NCBI GenBank assembly: GCA_030068145.1 | Contig: JAPJBO010000005.1 | Coordinates: 310,001-374,000 of the forward strand | DNA from: Diplonema papillatum | Lineage: Eukaryota; Euglenozoa; Diplonemea; Diplonemida; Diplonemidae | Reading direction: 5' to 3' | Length of the DNA: 64,000 bases | Shown here: positions 32,182 through 43,600 of the stretch, piece by piece | Numbering within the stretch: the first letter of the stretch is position 1 | How the letters are laid out: every line of letters starts with the position of its first letter | Program-made: the position numbers and the translations under genes | The notes under the pieces: model-generated | What the model saw: the letters and a program-made list of their open reading frames with translations, nothing else | The model's database searches: none | What the model was told of the DNA's origin: nothing

Positions 32182-34849
32182 TCGCCGGGCCCCCTCCGCC
32201 CCCTCTCTCCGCCGCTACGTGAGTAGTACAACTTTGAAGTGAAGAATCCGGAAGACGAGCACTTTCCCTTCCCTCCTGCCTGCTTGCTTTTGGGCGGTTT
32301 GAACCCGCTCGTACAAGTCAACTCTGATGCGTTTTCTCACGCTCCGCCAGTGTAACGGAAAACCCAGTCCCACCAAGAACCGAAGAATGCTTGCAAAGAT
32401 ACTCGCTAGCAAAACGATTCGCGAGAGGACCTTCGTGAATACAAAGATAGTGACCATAATGCTTTGGTCGATGGCAAATGCATCGGACAAAGCACCAAGA
32501 GCTGTGTTCCGGGGCTGCTAACCAAATGTGTTTTGAGACTCTCACGTGGTCCTCTCACGGAATCACTCTAGGAGAGGCCAACTCTGCATCCATTCTTCAT
32601 CTGCAACCATTGTTGGTCTGAAGGAACAATCAAAACAAAGTTCTCAGCGGTTCTCTTTGAGTTTTGTCTGAAGCACTGCGACTTTCTCTCTCTAGCTGTC
32701 TCTCTCCCCCCCTCTTATCCTCCGCCTAAGTCTTACCTAGTCGCCATTGCTTCGTTCTGGCGAATAAATATTGTCATCTTACACCTGCCGTCGTCGATGG
32801 AAAGTGACCTTCAACAGCGAATTCCACAGCGGTGGAAGGCCCGGTCTAGCCGCGTGGTGTTCGTACACACCCCGTTGTCTCCATCTCCGGGCTCGTCGTG
32901 CCCGGAGGCCAATCCAAGGTTCACACCTGGATTGATCGGTTGACGCAAAGGAAAGGGAAAACGCCCGCTGTTAAGCGAAGGGGCAACCTGCCCTGCAACT
33001 CCTCCGACGACGCCGTCTCGTGAAAGAACGCAAGAAACTCGCCAATTGGCACGCGCCTCGATGTTTGCCGTCGCCCCGACGCATTGGTTCGCAGCCGCGA
33101 CAGCAAGGCACGGTGGCGTCCAGCCCCAGAAGCTCGCGCCCCTCCCAAGAAATTGCCAAAGGATACGAGGAGAACCCATTTCTCCGATTTTCAAAAGAGC
33201 TGCGAGTCAACCATTCCCATTCTAAGGTAAAAATAACGAAAAGGAGAAGACGCTCTAGCCCACCATACGTTTGATAGTATTCACGATAACCCTTGTTGAA
33301 CTCGTCGATCGCGTGGACAGTTCGATATATGCTGCTGTGGACGTGCAATCGGCGGGAAGGTATTCCCAGCTGTGTGTATGCACCATAATATTATCCATAG
33401 GAGGACGCCCAGTGCATCATGCCTATCATGACGTTGAAAAGTGTGGACTGATCGCGCAGGTAGTCATGGTGAGTACTGTTCTTGCAGAAACGCTGTGAAA
33501 ATCTGGGCACGAGACGACATGACTGGCGTGGGCTTCTGTGCATGGCGGGCTGTACCGGCCTTCAATGTTCTCCATTGAATATTCGCTACTACAACCAAGA
33601 TCTGCACTCATCCACCATCGAGGCTCACGCCAACGACTTCGCGGCGTGGACCACGCACTCCTACGCACGCCTGGCTTTGTGATACCAGGTCGCGGCCAAC
33701 TATGGGTGGATCGCTTGAGCATCATCCATTTTCGGGACCGGTGCATTCGGCAGGTGAGTTGTTACACACTCATTATCGGATGCCGACTTCCATGGCCATC
33801 TTCGCATTCCCTTCGTCGCATGTGCCCACAGTACGTATCCGCACTCCTTCGGTACTGCAGATTGTCTCTACTCTCCGTTTTAATGCAATTGGCCTCCCCT
33901 TCCCGCAAAGATGCATGCGACCGTGCAGAAAAAACAGTGGAAAACGCGCCGTGTTCCATGATTCCTTTTGAAACCCCTGAGGCTTCCACCACCACCCAGT
34001 AAGTACGCACACATTCTTCCTTGCCGCCGGCGTGAGAAATAAAAAAATAATAGTAACAACAATCAAGACCTTGGTGCGTGTCTTTGCAGAAAGTAGTGCG
34101 CGACGAGACTAGGCCGCCTGCCGTGCTTGTAGTCAAACTCAACGAGACTGTGACAAAGGGCATTTTGATGTAGAGATGTCCCTGCTATTAAATACAATGA
34201 GACAGAGGAACCTTTAGACACAACAGTGCTCTGCAGTGGTTAGCGGACGTTCCGACGTCAAAGGTAGTCAAAGGTACGTTACTCAGCACGCAACCTACCA
34301 TGCAGCGAGATGGCCAGAAGCTGCAACCAATTGTGGTCAAACTTGGCTACTCCTGATAGCACAGTTGCTCCTCCAACTTGTTATGGGCGACACGCCAATT
34401 TCTAACGAAAACGCGGGCCGGCCGTAAGCTGAGCCTGCCAGCAAGTTCCTGCGCGGCAACTGTGGTCTTCGCATGGCCGCGGTGGTTACGACAAGCGCAC
34501 AGCACGTGTGTTAGTTGGCGCAGTTTCAGCTAACGTTTCATGCCTGCAGTACTGCACAGGCACTGGTGCAGTGCCTGTGCAGGTGTGCCGTTGTTGGTAC
34601 TGCTGACGTGAACCTGCACCCCTGCATGTTTTGGTTTTAACACTCGACTTGGCCAGCACGTGCAGCACGCGTACTACGCCTCGTCCAAGTCTAGCATCGC
34701 CTGTCTCGACAAGGTCCACCCCAAGAAAAGGAGCAAGAGGGATTTGTCGAAAGACAGCATTCTGTACGCCCAAACACGGGATTCGTCGTAAACACACAAA
34801 AAAGATAAAGCCACGACGAACACGCGCGCACGCTTTTCCCGCCTCTCCT

Positions 34850-34902
<53 letters not shown>

Positions 34903-35506
34903 GCGCACACACAGCAAACCCAAGAATTCATTCGACAAAATACGACCACAGGTCGCTCCCTGCATACATCCACTACCATTACCCGCCCTCTGCTTCTTGC
35001 CCCCTCTTCAATCGCCCCCTTTGAGGTCGCATTTGCGGGAGCGTCCCCTCTATCTGTTCGTTCACCCGTTCTCTCTCTTTTTTTCTTTTACGCTTTCTCT
35101 ACCCTTGCCTGCTGTGAGCTCATCCTTCACCTATTCGCTTGAACCCGCAAAGCATCAGGCGCGTTGTCGATAAAACCCTAGTAGTGTGGTACTCAAATGC
35201 AAATGACTCCCCACTAACGCAACAAGAAGAGAAGCAAGTCAACGTCCTGACGTCTCTCGGACGCACACGAGCGGTCTCACTTCCTCCAACAGTTGCATGT
35301 TAGCAAAAAGAAACGCAAAGAAAAATGAGAAAGTTGCTAAACCGGGGCAGCAAGTGGCTGCTACGTTTGCAGGCCGGTGAGAACACAGTCAGCATACGAG
35401 TGGTCTGCGGTCACATTCTGGATAGCAACAACACATATTGAACTGCCCTAAAGGTTTCTCACACCTTTCAACTAAACCGTTCCCCCACAAAAAGCACTCA
35501 GACAAA
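32182..35506. other. No recognised gene; possible exons at 33269-34001 and a CA microsatellite
   Basis: Several plus-strand frames in 33269-34001 end at good donors: CAG/GTGAGTTG at 33752 and CCA/GTAAGTACG near 34001. The frame at 33488-33682 ends NIRYYNQDLHSSTIEAHAND, faintly like the C-terminus of an aminopropyltransferase, but no supporting upstream exons were found. The rest holds a (CA)n tract and a short TTGCAAATGACTCC-type repeat (35183-35230). Confidence 0.3.
34852..34901. repeat. (CA)n microsatellite, about 25 units
   Basis: An uninterrupted CA run. The antisense frames of poly-Cys/Val across it are artefacts. Confidence 0.95.
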
Positions 35507-37248
35507 ATGTCCGTCGGTGGAGACCCCTGCAACCGCGGCCAGTTCATGGGCCACAAGCCCAGCACTAGAGTCCACGCGCACCCGGTATGTACATTTTCTG
35601 GGCAAAAAATACGGCCGTCTATATCTCCTCCTGATAGACTGCGTGATGGTTTTGGATCAGAATGCAAAGTCGATGCCATATACACCAATAAATCAAGTAT
35701 TATCTTGCTGAATTGTATTTCGTGAAGGCCTATTTCGTGAAGGAATTAATTATTATTTTCTGACGGGTATTTCTGGGAATTTATTTATTTGTTTTTGCTG
35801 GCGCCCCGGCCCCGCAGGCCACATTGCAGTTGTGCAGGTGTCATGTGGGCACAAGAACCAGGTGAAAGGGCGGAGCAAGCACGCAGGAATCGCTCAATGC
35901 AGCATTTGTCTCGAAGTAGTGCTGTCATCTTGAGCCACGCGCCTTCGCTGCGACTCCCCTTGCGAGCGCGGCGAATCGATTGGCCGTTACCGGCCACTCG
36001 AGACGGCGGGTCATAACGGTCAACCTTAGCAGCCGCTCTTCCTCGGGGGGAGTCAGCAGCGGCTTCGGGCCGCGCTTCCCTGCAACGAAGTAATCGTTGT
36101 GTTCGCGCTTGTACTTGACGTACTTCGACACCACAGCCTCGCTCACGGTTTTGTCGGGGTGCTCAGCATTCCACGAACGCACGATGTCCGCTTGAACAAC
36201 ACCGAGCGGCTCGGCGAGATCGGTGACGACCTTGATTTCAGCCGCTGTGAGAGCTGACGAACGCGTCTTCGCAGGGGCTGTACTTTCTATGATCTCCTGG
36301 TCCTGCTGCCTGGCAGTTGCCAGCACAAAGAGGTCGGAGACGGACATTTTGCGGGTTTGGGGGTGGTTTTGGTGTTCAGGCCCTGTAATTCATGCAGATG
36401 AGTTTTGTGAACTTCGATTTTGTGAAGGAATTATTTATTTTTGCGCGGTTTCGGGGGTCTTCATGAATTAAACACGAATTAAAAATTGATTAATTAGGGT
36501 CTGGGGTGTAGTCGCCGACTTCGCGGTTATCTCTTCGCCCGTGAGGTGTCGTGCTTTTGCCTCTTCAGCTTCGTCTTGATCGTCGCGCTGATGCGCGCTT
36601 GATGCCTCTTACAGTGTTCGAATACTTGCCTGCCGACGCAGGGCAAGGAGTGGCATGCGGAACCGAGTCCTTGATGCCCACCAACGAAAGCTCGATGCCT
36701 GCCGTGGCACGAAGGGCACGTCAGCCGATGTCGAGCTGGCTTTCCAATCGAGCGAGACGGTCTTGCAAACCGACGCTGCCGGAGCCCCCGCTGTCCGGGG
36801 AGACGCGGGCGCAGGTGAGCCCCCTATGCTCTACTTCTTTTTTGCCTGACCCTACGTTCTGATTTTCAGTAGGTATTTAGCTCCAAGACAAAAGAGCTGC
36901 GTAAGCCCTGCGCCCGCACCCACGAATCCATGCACACAGGGAGGAAACTCGTCGTTCTCTCTCGGCTGGGGAGAACCTGAGCCGCAGAAGAAGGCCGCCC
37001 CCATGCAGCCAGCCATGCAGCCCGTAATGCAGCACGGCAAGGAAAACGCCGCGCCCGCCATGCCCGCCAACGTGGTGCCCCAGCAGCAGCCGGAGCCGCA
37101 GAAGGGCCAGGCCCCGCAGGGCAACAACCGCATCTCGTCCAACGCGTGGGCCAGCAACGCCAGCCAAAACTGCGGCAACGTCATCTCGGACCGCCCGTCG
37201 ACCCGCATCCACGCCCCGCCGGGCGGCAAGTCGTCCATCACCTTTTAG
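35507..37248 (+). CDS. SPIRAL1/Jupiter (HN1)-like microtubule-associated protein, copy B
   Basis: Exon 1 (35507-35584) encodes MSVGGDPCNRGQFMGHKPST followed by RVHAHP. A GTATGTAC donor and a CACACAG acceptor join it in phase 0 to exon 2 (36940-37248), which starts GGNSSFSLGWGEPEPQKK. The C-terminus reads GNVISDRPSTRIHAPPGGKS and ends SITF. The product is 128 residues with a Gln/Met/Pro linker. It is clearly paralogous to 31152-32181. Here the intron splits the first HP/GG motif, whereas copy A has that motif intact in exon 1 and its intron about 14 residues later. The 1355-bp intron contains a minus-strand transposase-type ORF. Confidence 0.75.
35925..36347 (-). CDS. Transposase-type helix-turn-helix (CENP-B/pogo-like) ORF fragment in an intron
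   Basis: A 140-residue minus-strand frame begins MSVSDLFVLATARQQDQEII. It contains a psq-like helix region (SEAVVSKYVKYKREHN), then GPKPLLTPPEEERLLRL and RLEWPVTANRFAALA. That order, a GxxPxLTxEEE motif followed by a YPVT-like segment, is the second DNA-binding helix set of pogo/Tigger/CENP-B proteins. No DDE catalytic domain follows; the frame stops at 35925. Related flanks (TCGTGAAGGAATTAATTATT near 35738 and TTGTGAAGGAATTATTTATT near 36420) may mark the insertion. It is probably a truncated DNA transposon inside the intron of copy B. Confidence 0.5.
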   Translation of the reverse strand: MSVSDLFVLATARQQDQEIIESTAPAKTRSSALTAAEIKVVTDLAEPLGVVQADIVRSWNAEHPDKTVSEAVVSKYVKYKREHNDYFVAGKRGPKPLLTPPEEERLLRLTVMTRRLEWPVTANRFAALARGVAAKARGSR

Positions 37249-39476
37249 AAGCCATCTACCCCCCCCCCCCCCCCTTTTTTTTTCTTCTTCTTTTCCATTC
37301 ATCGTGAGGCATCGTGCGCCGGTGCACGATGTCTCCCGTTTTCACACTTCTTCGTTTTCGTTCATTGCTGTTTTCAGCCACCACCGCTTTTTTTTTTTTT
37401 TTTGGCATTTTCTTCTTCTTTTTTTGACTAGATCTTCTCACTTTCCGAGGGAGTTCTTCCCGCAGCATCCTTTCGCAGACGGCGAGCCGCACGTGCGCAC
37501 TTGTCACGACGAACTGGTGCTCCTTTTGTTGGGTGCGATCCTTACTGCCTCCTCAGAGAGCATACCTGTTGCAGCGAAGAAGGTAAAGCAAACTTTGACA
37601 GCGGCTTAGCCTGTACAGGTCAAAAAACCGCGCGAGAACAGTCGGATCGTATGGCAGATGAACCCTAGAGTTATCTTTCTTCGCGCATTTATCCCCCCTA
37701 TGCAGTGAGGCGACCGGAACTCTCTCTGGACGGTCCCTACACTCGAGCGCTCCCTTTTTCTTACAAACGGAAGGGCCAGCCATAGTTAAAGTTGTGTGCC
37801 AATGTGTCTACACCTCTTACACAACCCGACTTCCGGCTTCAATGGTCAACCGGAGACTCTGAAATACAAAAAATCTTTAAACCACAATAAATGCCAAAAA
37901 GAGGGCCGCTTTATCCGGACAACAACGCTTGAACGGTCAGTCAGCGCAAGCACAATCGTATGGCAAGCACAATGGGGTAACCGGTGTCGGTATGTGGACG
38001 TGTTCCGTGCTGATTTCTTCTCTGCCACCCTCTCCCCCATCCCACACGCCTTTTCGCAGGCGCCTGACGGACCTCTCTGAGCTCAATACCTTCTTTTGCG
38101 GAGCGAAAGTGTTTCCGAGAAGAAAGTCCGAGTGAACTGAAAGGGGCAAAACGAGAGAGAGAGAAAAAAAAAGAAATATAGACCAATCCCCCCCCCCTTT
38201 CCCCTCTTCTTTTCGTCGCAACGGCAGAGAATACGCTTTTTCGGGCAAATTCTCTTTCCGAACGAGACAAGGTGTCAGCACGCAGGGTGGGGGGCCCACG
38301 GGCCACATTTTCGGATCATTGCGAATGGGATCGTGGCGTCGATTGCTTGGTTAGCCAAAGTGAGTGTGAAAGAAACACACACAAAGGCGAACTTTCACTA
38401 CGAGGTAGCATGTAATCTATCCAACCGACGGAGAGCTCGTCACAAGCACCTTTGACTTGCTCTTCAGATCCATTACAACGACGCCCCCCGCCCGTGCATT
38501 CAGGAACGCGGCATTTGAAGCTGCTCCCCTGCATTATTTCCCGACTCCGCCCAAGCTCTCGTCAACGCCGTTCCTCCTGCCCAGCTTCCCCTTGTAGAGA
38601 TTTCCCACCCTCTCTTTCTCCCGCCTGTCCACACGCCCCCCCCTGCCTCTTTTCTGTCTTTGCCGCTTTGGCAATGCAAACTCGCTCGTTTTCTTTTGTG
38701 TTCTGGCGCGGAAAGCACACCTCGACGACATCTTGAGCCCCAGCAGTGCAGCACCCCCCTCGTTGCGTTCATGTCGCACGGCTGCGTTTCCTGGTGGCGA
38801 CGAGGATCATCAGGACCGATGACCTGCGGCGGAATTGGACGTTTGGGTCAACGAGAAGATGAACCCAACCCTACGCGAGCTGCACGTCAGCAGGCCGGAC
38901 AGATCTCAGCCAGGCGAGCTGCACGCCGTGCACGTGTCACGGCGGATCTCAGCCAAAGCGAGCGTTGGACGAGTGATCATGCCAGATGGTTCTCAGCCAG
39001 GCGAGCTGCACGCCGTGTTCGTGGCACGGCGGATCTTGGAAAACGAAACAACGGTTCGAAAGACCGGCTATTACATTTTTTTCATTTCGGCGTTCCAGGG
39101 CCAGTTCCGACCGATATAGGAAAAACGAAGGTGTCTTTATTCCTCGCCCGTTCTCACGAACGGGGGGTCGGTCCTGCTTTTAGCTTTGTACGTTCTCCCG
39201 ACTCCCCAAATCGTGGTTAGCACAAACTCCAGAGTAGTCAACTCTTCCCTGCAGTATTGGCATACTTTCAAAATCCAACTGCGGCGACAGGTATCAAAAA
39301 AAAAACAACAAAAACGGAGTGAGAGAAACAAGCGAGGCACCCCCTTGGGATCCCCGAAGGACAGAAAGAGGCGACTGGGCAGGCAGCAAAAGCGCCACAA
39401 CGCGACGAAAACCTCCGTAGAAGCTCCCCCGCACCTGTAAGAGCGAAAGCAAGCCGGCTAAAGAGAAGTCAGCAAG
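37249..39476. other. No recognised gene between the SPIRAL1-like gene and eIF5
   Basis: Only low-complexity and repeat sequence is evident: C and T tracts (37261-37300, 37385-37403); a partial repeat around 37840-37870 (TCAATGGTCAACCGGAGACT, also at 6652 and 14475); an imperfect tandem of about 85 bases at 38895-39050 (CTCAGCCAGGCGAGCTGCAC twice); and repeat G (39120-39275). The region upstream of 39477 should contain the eIF5 promoter, but no TATA box stands out. Confidence 0.4.
39120..39275 (-). repeat. Dispersed repeat G, copy 2 (inverted)
   Basis: Reverse-complement match to 16635-16780. It ends about 200 bases upstream of the eIF5 start codon. Confidence 0.8.
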
Positions 39477-40331
39477 ATGGCCGATCTCGCCATCGACCCG
39501 CAAAAGCAGAGCGATGCTTACTACCGATACAAGGTGTGCCCTCCCCCCACTGTAAACGGTTGTGTTTCTATCTTTAGCCATACTTCAACTCTCTTGTTGA
39601 CTCTGTACCAGGGAAAGCCTGCTACACGGGAGCCAAGCTTCACGTGTTCGGCGGTACTGCAGAGCCACGGGCCTACGGGGCAAGTGGCTATCGACTTCCC
39701 AAACTATAGCATCAAGACTTGGCGCACCTTGGGGCTTGGCGCTCGCACTGAACACAAGCTCGTCGAGACCGTCAGCCGTAGGGCAGAGCGGACGGGGTTG
39801 TGGCACTGTGCTGCCTCAAGCTTTGCAAGCTGTGGTTGACCGTCACGTTTCTGGACCAGGAGCGGCCTTCTTCTTCTTCTGTTCCCTTCGCTGTTTTGGT
39901 CCGCCGGCTATGCCGGGTTGTACCCACCGCCCACGCTTTGCGGCTGGACGGAAGACCGAGTGGATGTTGGGCAAGCTGGAAACAATTTGCGCCCGTAACA
40001 GCTGGAACGATGCCGTGCCTGAATATCCGCACGACGTTTGTTCAGTGGGAGTTGAGATTCTCCGTCAAGATGCTAGCCGCCGCCATAGGGCGGGCTATTG
40101 CCAAAAGGAGGAGAGCCCGCGAAACAACGTGTCAACACACGCCTGCCAGGCGGTCTCGTCCGCCAGTCAGAACGCCCCCGGCTGCGCCACCATCGGTGCA
40201 ACAATCATCTTTGACAGGGCCACGGCTCGCTCCGCGCCCACGGCGCAACGACTTGCGCCCGCCGTAGTAGTACGGGATAGTAGTGGGGCGACCGGATACT
40301 CCTCGGAGAGATGGTCCCTGCACTCTAACTC

Positions 40332-40426
<95 letters not shown>

Positions 40427-40563
40427 GGAGGGAGTTGCTGTGTGCTCCTGCGGTCTTTGTGTTTTTTCGTACTTGACCAACAGGTTCACCCCCCGCACGC
40501 CAAGTCCGCCCTTCGGTATAAGTTCGTCCAGAACTTCACTCACTTCGTTCACGAAGTTCTTGA

Positions 40564-40630
<67 letters not shown>

Positions 40631-43600
40631 CTCGGGCTTATTTCGGACCGGCCGCGTTGCTGCCCTCAAACCTCGCACTCGTGTGCTTGCTAACAAGAAA
40701 GATAAACGGCAAACCAAGCTAGACCACTAAACTGCACTACTTGTGCCACGAAAGATACAAATCCCGATACCATGCCGCATAAAGAACATGAGTCTGCAAA
40801 ATAAAACCGCCCGAACAGTACAGTTTTTCGGGAGGGGAGTTGCTGTGTGCTCCTGCGGTCTTTGTGTTTTTTCGTACTTGACCAACAGGTTCACCCCCCC
40901 GCACGCCAAGTCCGCCCTTCGGTATAAGTTCGTCCAGAACTTCACTCACTTCGTTCACGAAGTTCTTGATCCGAACTTCTTACCTCGGGCTTATTTCGGA
41001 CCGGCCGCGTTGCTGCCCTCAAACCTCGCACTCGTGTGCTTGCTAACAAGAAAGATAAACGGCAAACCAAGCTAGACCACTAAACTGCACTACTTGTGCC
41101 ACGAAAGATACAAATCCCGATACCATGCCGCATAAAGAACATGAGTCTGCAAAATAAAACCGCCCGAACAGTACAGTTTTTCGGGAGGGGAGTTGCACCC
41201 GGGGCCCCCTCGGGGGTGCCGTTGGCAACACTCGTAACGGTCACGAAAAGATTCTGCTCGGAGCGTCAGCTAGGTTGGTGTCGGTTGGCACCCACTCAAC
41301 CGACCAGTCCACACCCCGCAGCTCGGTCACAATCGCTGCTATGGCCTGCGAGAACACGTACCCTGTCGCCTTCGTCGTCGTCAGCGCATAATACACCAAA
41401 GCGTTATCCGTCTTGAGCAGAACACCGGCGCTTCCTTCCCTTGTCGCCATCCACCTGCGGACGGACCTTAGCGTGGCCCACGCTTCCAGCACGTGTATCG
41501 GTTGCCGTTGCTGCTCCGGCGTCCACTTCCATCCCTTCACTTCGCCCGTCTCTTGCAACACGTAACCCCCTCCGGTCTTCGATGCGTCCGCCCACACCGT
41601 GTCGATCCAGTCGCTCGGTGGTCGAAGAACCGACACCGGCTCATTCGCCAAAACGTGCTGCACCAGTTTCACGACATCCAACCACGCCCGTCTCCACCAC
41701 ACTGTCCGGTGCGTCCATCCCCTCTTCTGAGCGGCGAGCTCTCTCGCCCTGCGTGACACGAACTGCTTCAGCGACGGGTAGTCGTACTGCGGCACGTTCA
41801 ACACCCTCATCGCCCAGAACAACGCTCCGAGCAGCTTCCAGGTCGTCTTCAACGTCTGCGTTGCCGGGTCCGCCTTGTACACCCGCCAGAACACTGCCAA
41901 TTTTCCGATGAACCCTCTCACCAGACACACTGTCTTCGCCGCTAAATCGACACGCATGCCCAACACGTCCGTTTGCTCCGCAGGTTGGTGATCTTCCTCC
42001 TTAAAGACCGCCCTGCATTCCCCTGCCTTCCGCTTCAGTACCGCAACGGCATTCGTCACCGTCCGCGCATCCGCCCCGAAAATCAGGAAATTGTCGATGT
42101 AAACCATTCCTGACGCTTGCCCAACAAAGGCCTTCATCGCCTGTGTCATGATGACACTCGCTGTCGTTTGCGCCACATACACGCTCCACGCCCACCCCAT
42201 TGCTAGAACGACGAGCTGGAACACTCCCACCACCGTCCTGATGACGAAGTAGTCTTGCAGCTGAGGCGCTGCAATCTGGAAAAACCAACTGCGGCCGTCC
42301 AACTGCGCAACGTACGCGTTCTTGGCAACTGCCTCTTTCACGTCCTTGACCGCCGGCAGCTTCACCTGCGGCGGCTCCTGCATCGCTTCGCCATACACCG
42401 ACGCATCGACGATCAGGCGGTTCTTGCCGTTTGGCTTCGGCACTGTAAATGCCTTGCATACGTGCCTGACCGCGTTCTCCGTTCGCCGCCTCGCCCTGAT
42501 GACCCCCATTTCCTCGAGCTGCCGGACCTGTTCTGCTGTCAGCGTCGACTTCGGGCCCGGCAACCTCCTCAACCTTCGTTCGTCCGTCAACATCTCTTCG
42601 AAACCCTCTCTGCCCAAAACCCTTCGCACGTCTGACACCTCCGTCCCCGCCTGCCAGCTCTCCACCTTCGCCATGTCCACCGTCGCGGCCACAATCTCGT
42701 CCATGGGACCATCTGATCCACCGCCCCCCACCTCTCCAGGGTAGGGTGCCAAATCCGTATACGGGTACCCAGAATCTGCCACGATCCTGAGCACCATCCT
42801 CCACTTCGACCTTCGACCCCGCCTCCTGGCGCTGCGCATACCCGTACCGCTTCTAGACTTTCTAGGCGATCCCGGGCGCCCGCGCGCCTTGGCGTCATCC
42901 CCTATTGCACATCCTGCAGCCGCCGTACGACGTCCTCCACGCCTGCCCCTCTTTCTCGTCGCTCTGCTGCTCGTTCCAGCCCGAGGTACGTCTCGACGTT
43001 CTTGAACTGTCGATGTCCCGTGAGCCGCTGCAGCCTCGCATCGTCCACTCCCATGTCGTCGATCGCATGGGCGTACCCCCGCTTGAACGCGTGGGTTGTC
43101 ACACCCACTTGCTTCAGCCGCGCGAGCAGGGGCTTGTACGCGACGTTGAACACCGGCCCGTCGATGCTCGACCTTCCGGCGACAAACCTTTCCACGTCCT
43201 GCCGAAACACGCCCCTCAAGCACACGTTTCGTCTTGTGGGCCGGTTCTCCGTCTTCGACTCCCTCTGCACCAACGTCAGCTTGAGCACGTCCGCTTCTCT
43301 CTGCACAACCTTCAGATCTTCCAGCCGCGACACGCCCTCCCAGCGAAGCCCCAACAAGTGCTGAACGCAGCAAAACGCCATCTGCTCTGGACTCAGCGCC
43401 CTCCGCAACAGTTCCCAGTGCTTCGGTTCCACTGGCGCAGCCTGCCTTGTTGGCACATCGGCTCCCAACGCCGTCAGACCCGCTACGTGCGCCTCCAAGA
43501 TTCCCAGCCGCACGTGCGGCGCCCATCTCTGGAACACCGACCGAAGGCACAGGGCGTAGTCCCTCTGCGTCGAGGGCCTCACCCCTGCTGATTCTGCCAG

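Noticed and set aside
33488-33682. Possible C-terminal exon of spermidine synthase (RYYNQDLHSSTIEA)
   Set aside because: The resemblance is limited to about ten residues. No glycine-rich or catalytic region was found upstream, and overlapping frames look equally plausible.
34486-34979. Cys/Val-repeat frames near 34.9 kb
   Set aside because: They run through the (CA)n microsatellite and have no other support.
40325-40717. Long Ser/Leu and Arg/Glu frames across CT tracts
   Set aside because: Microsatellite translations; any frame through (CT)n is open.
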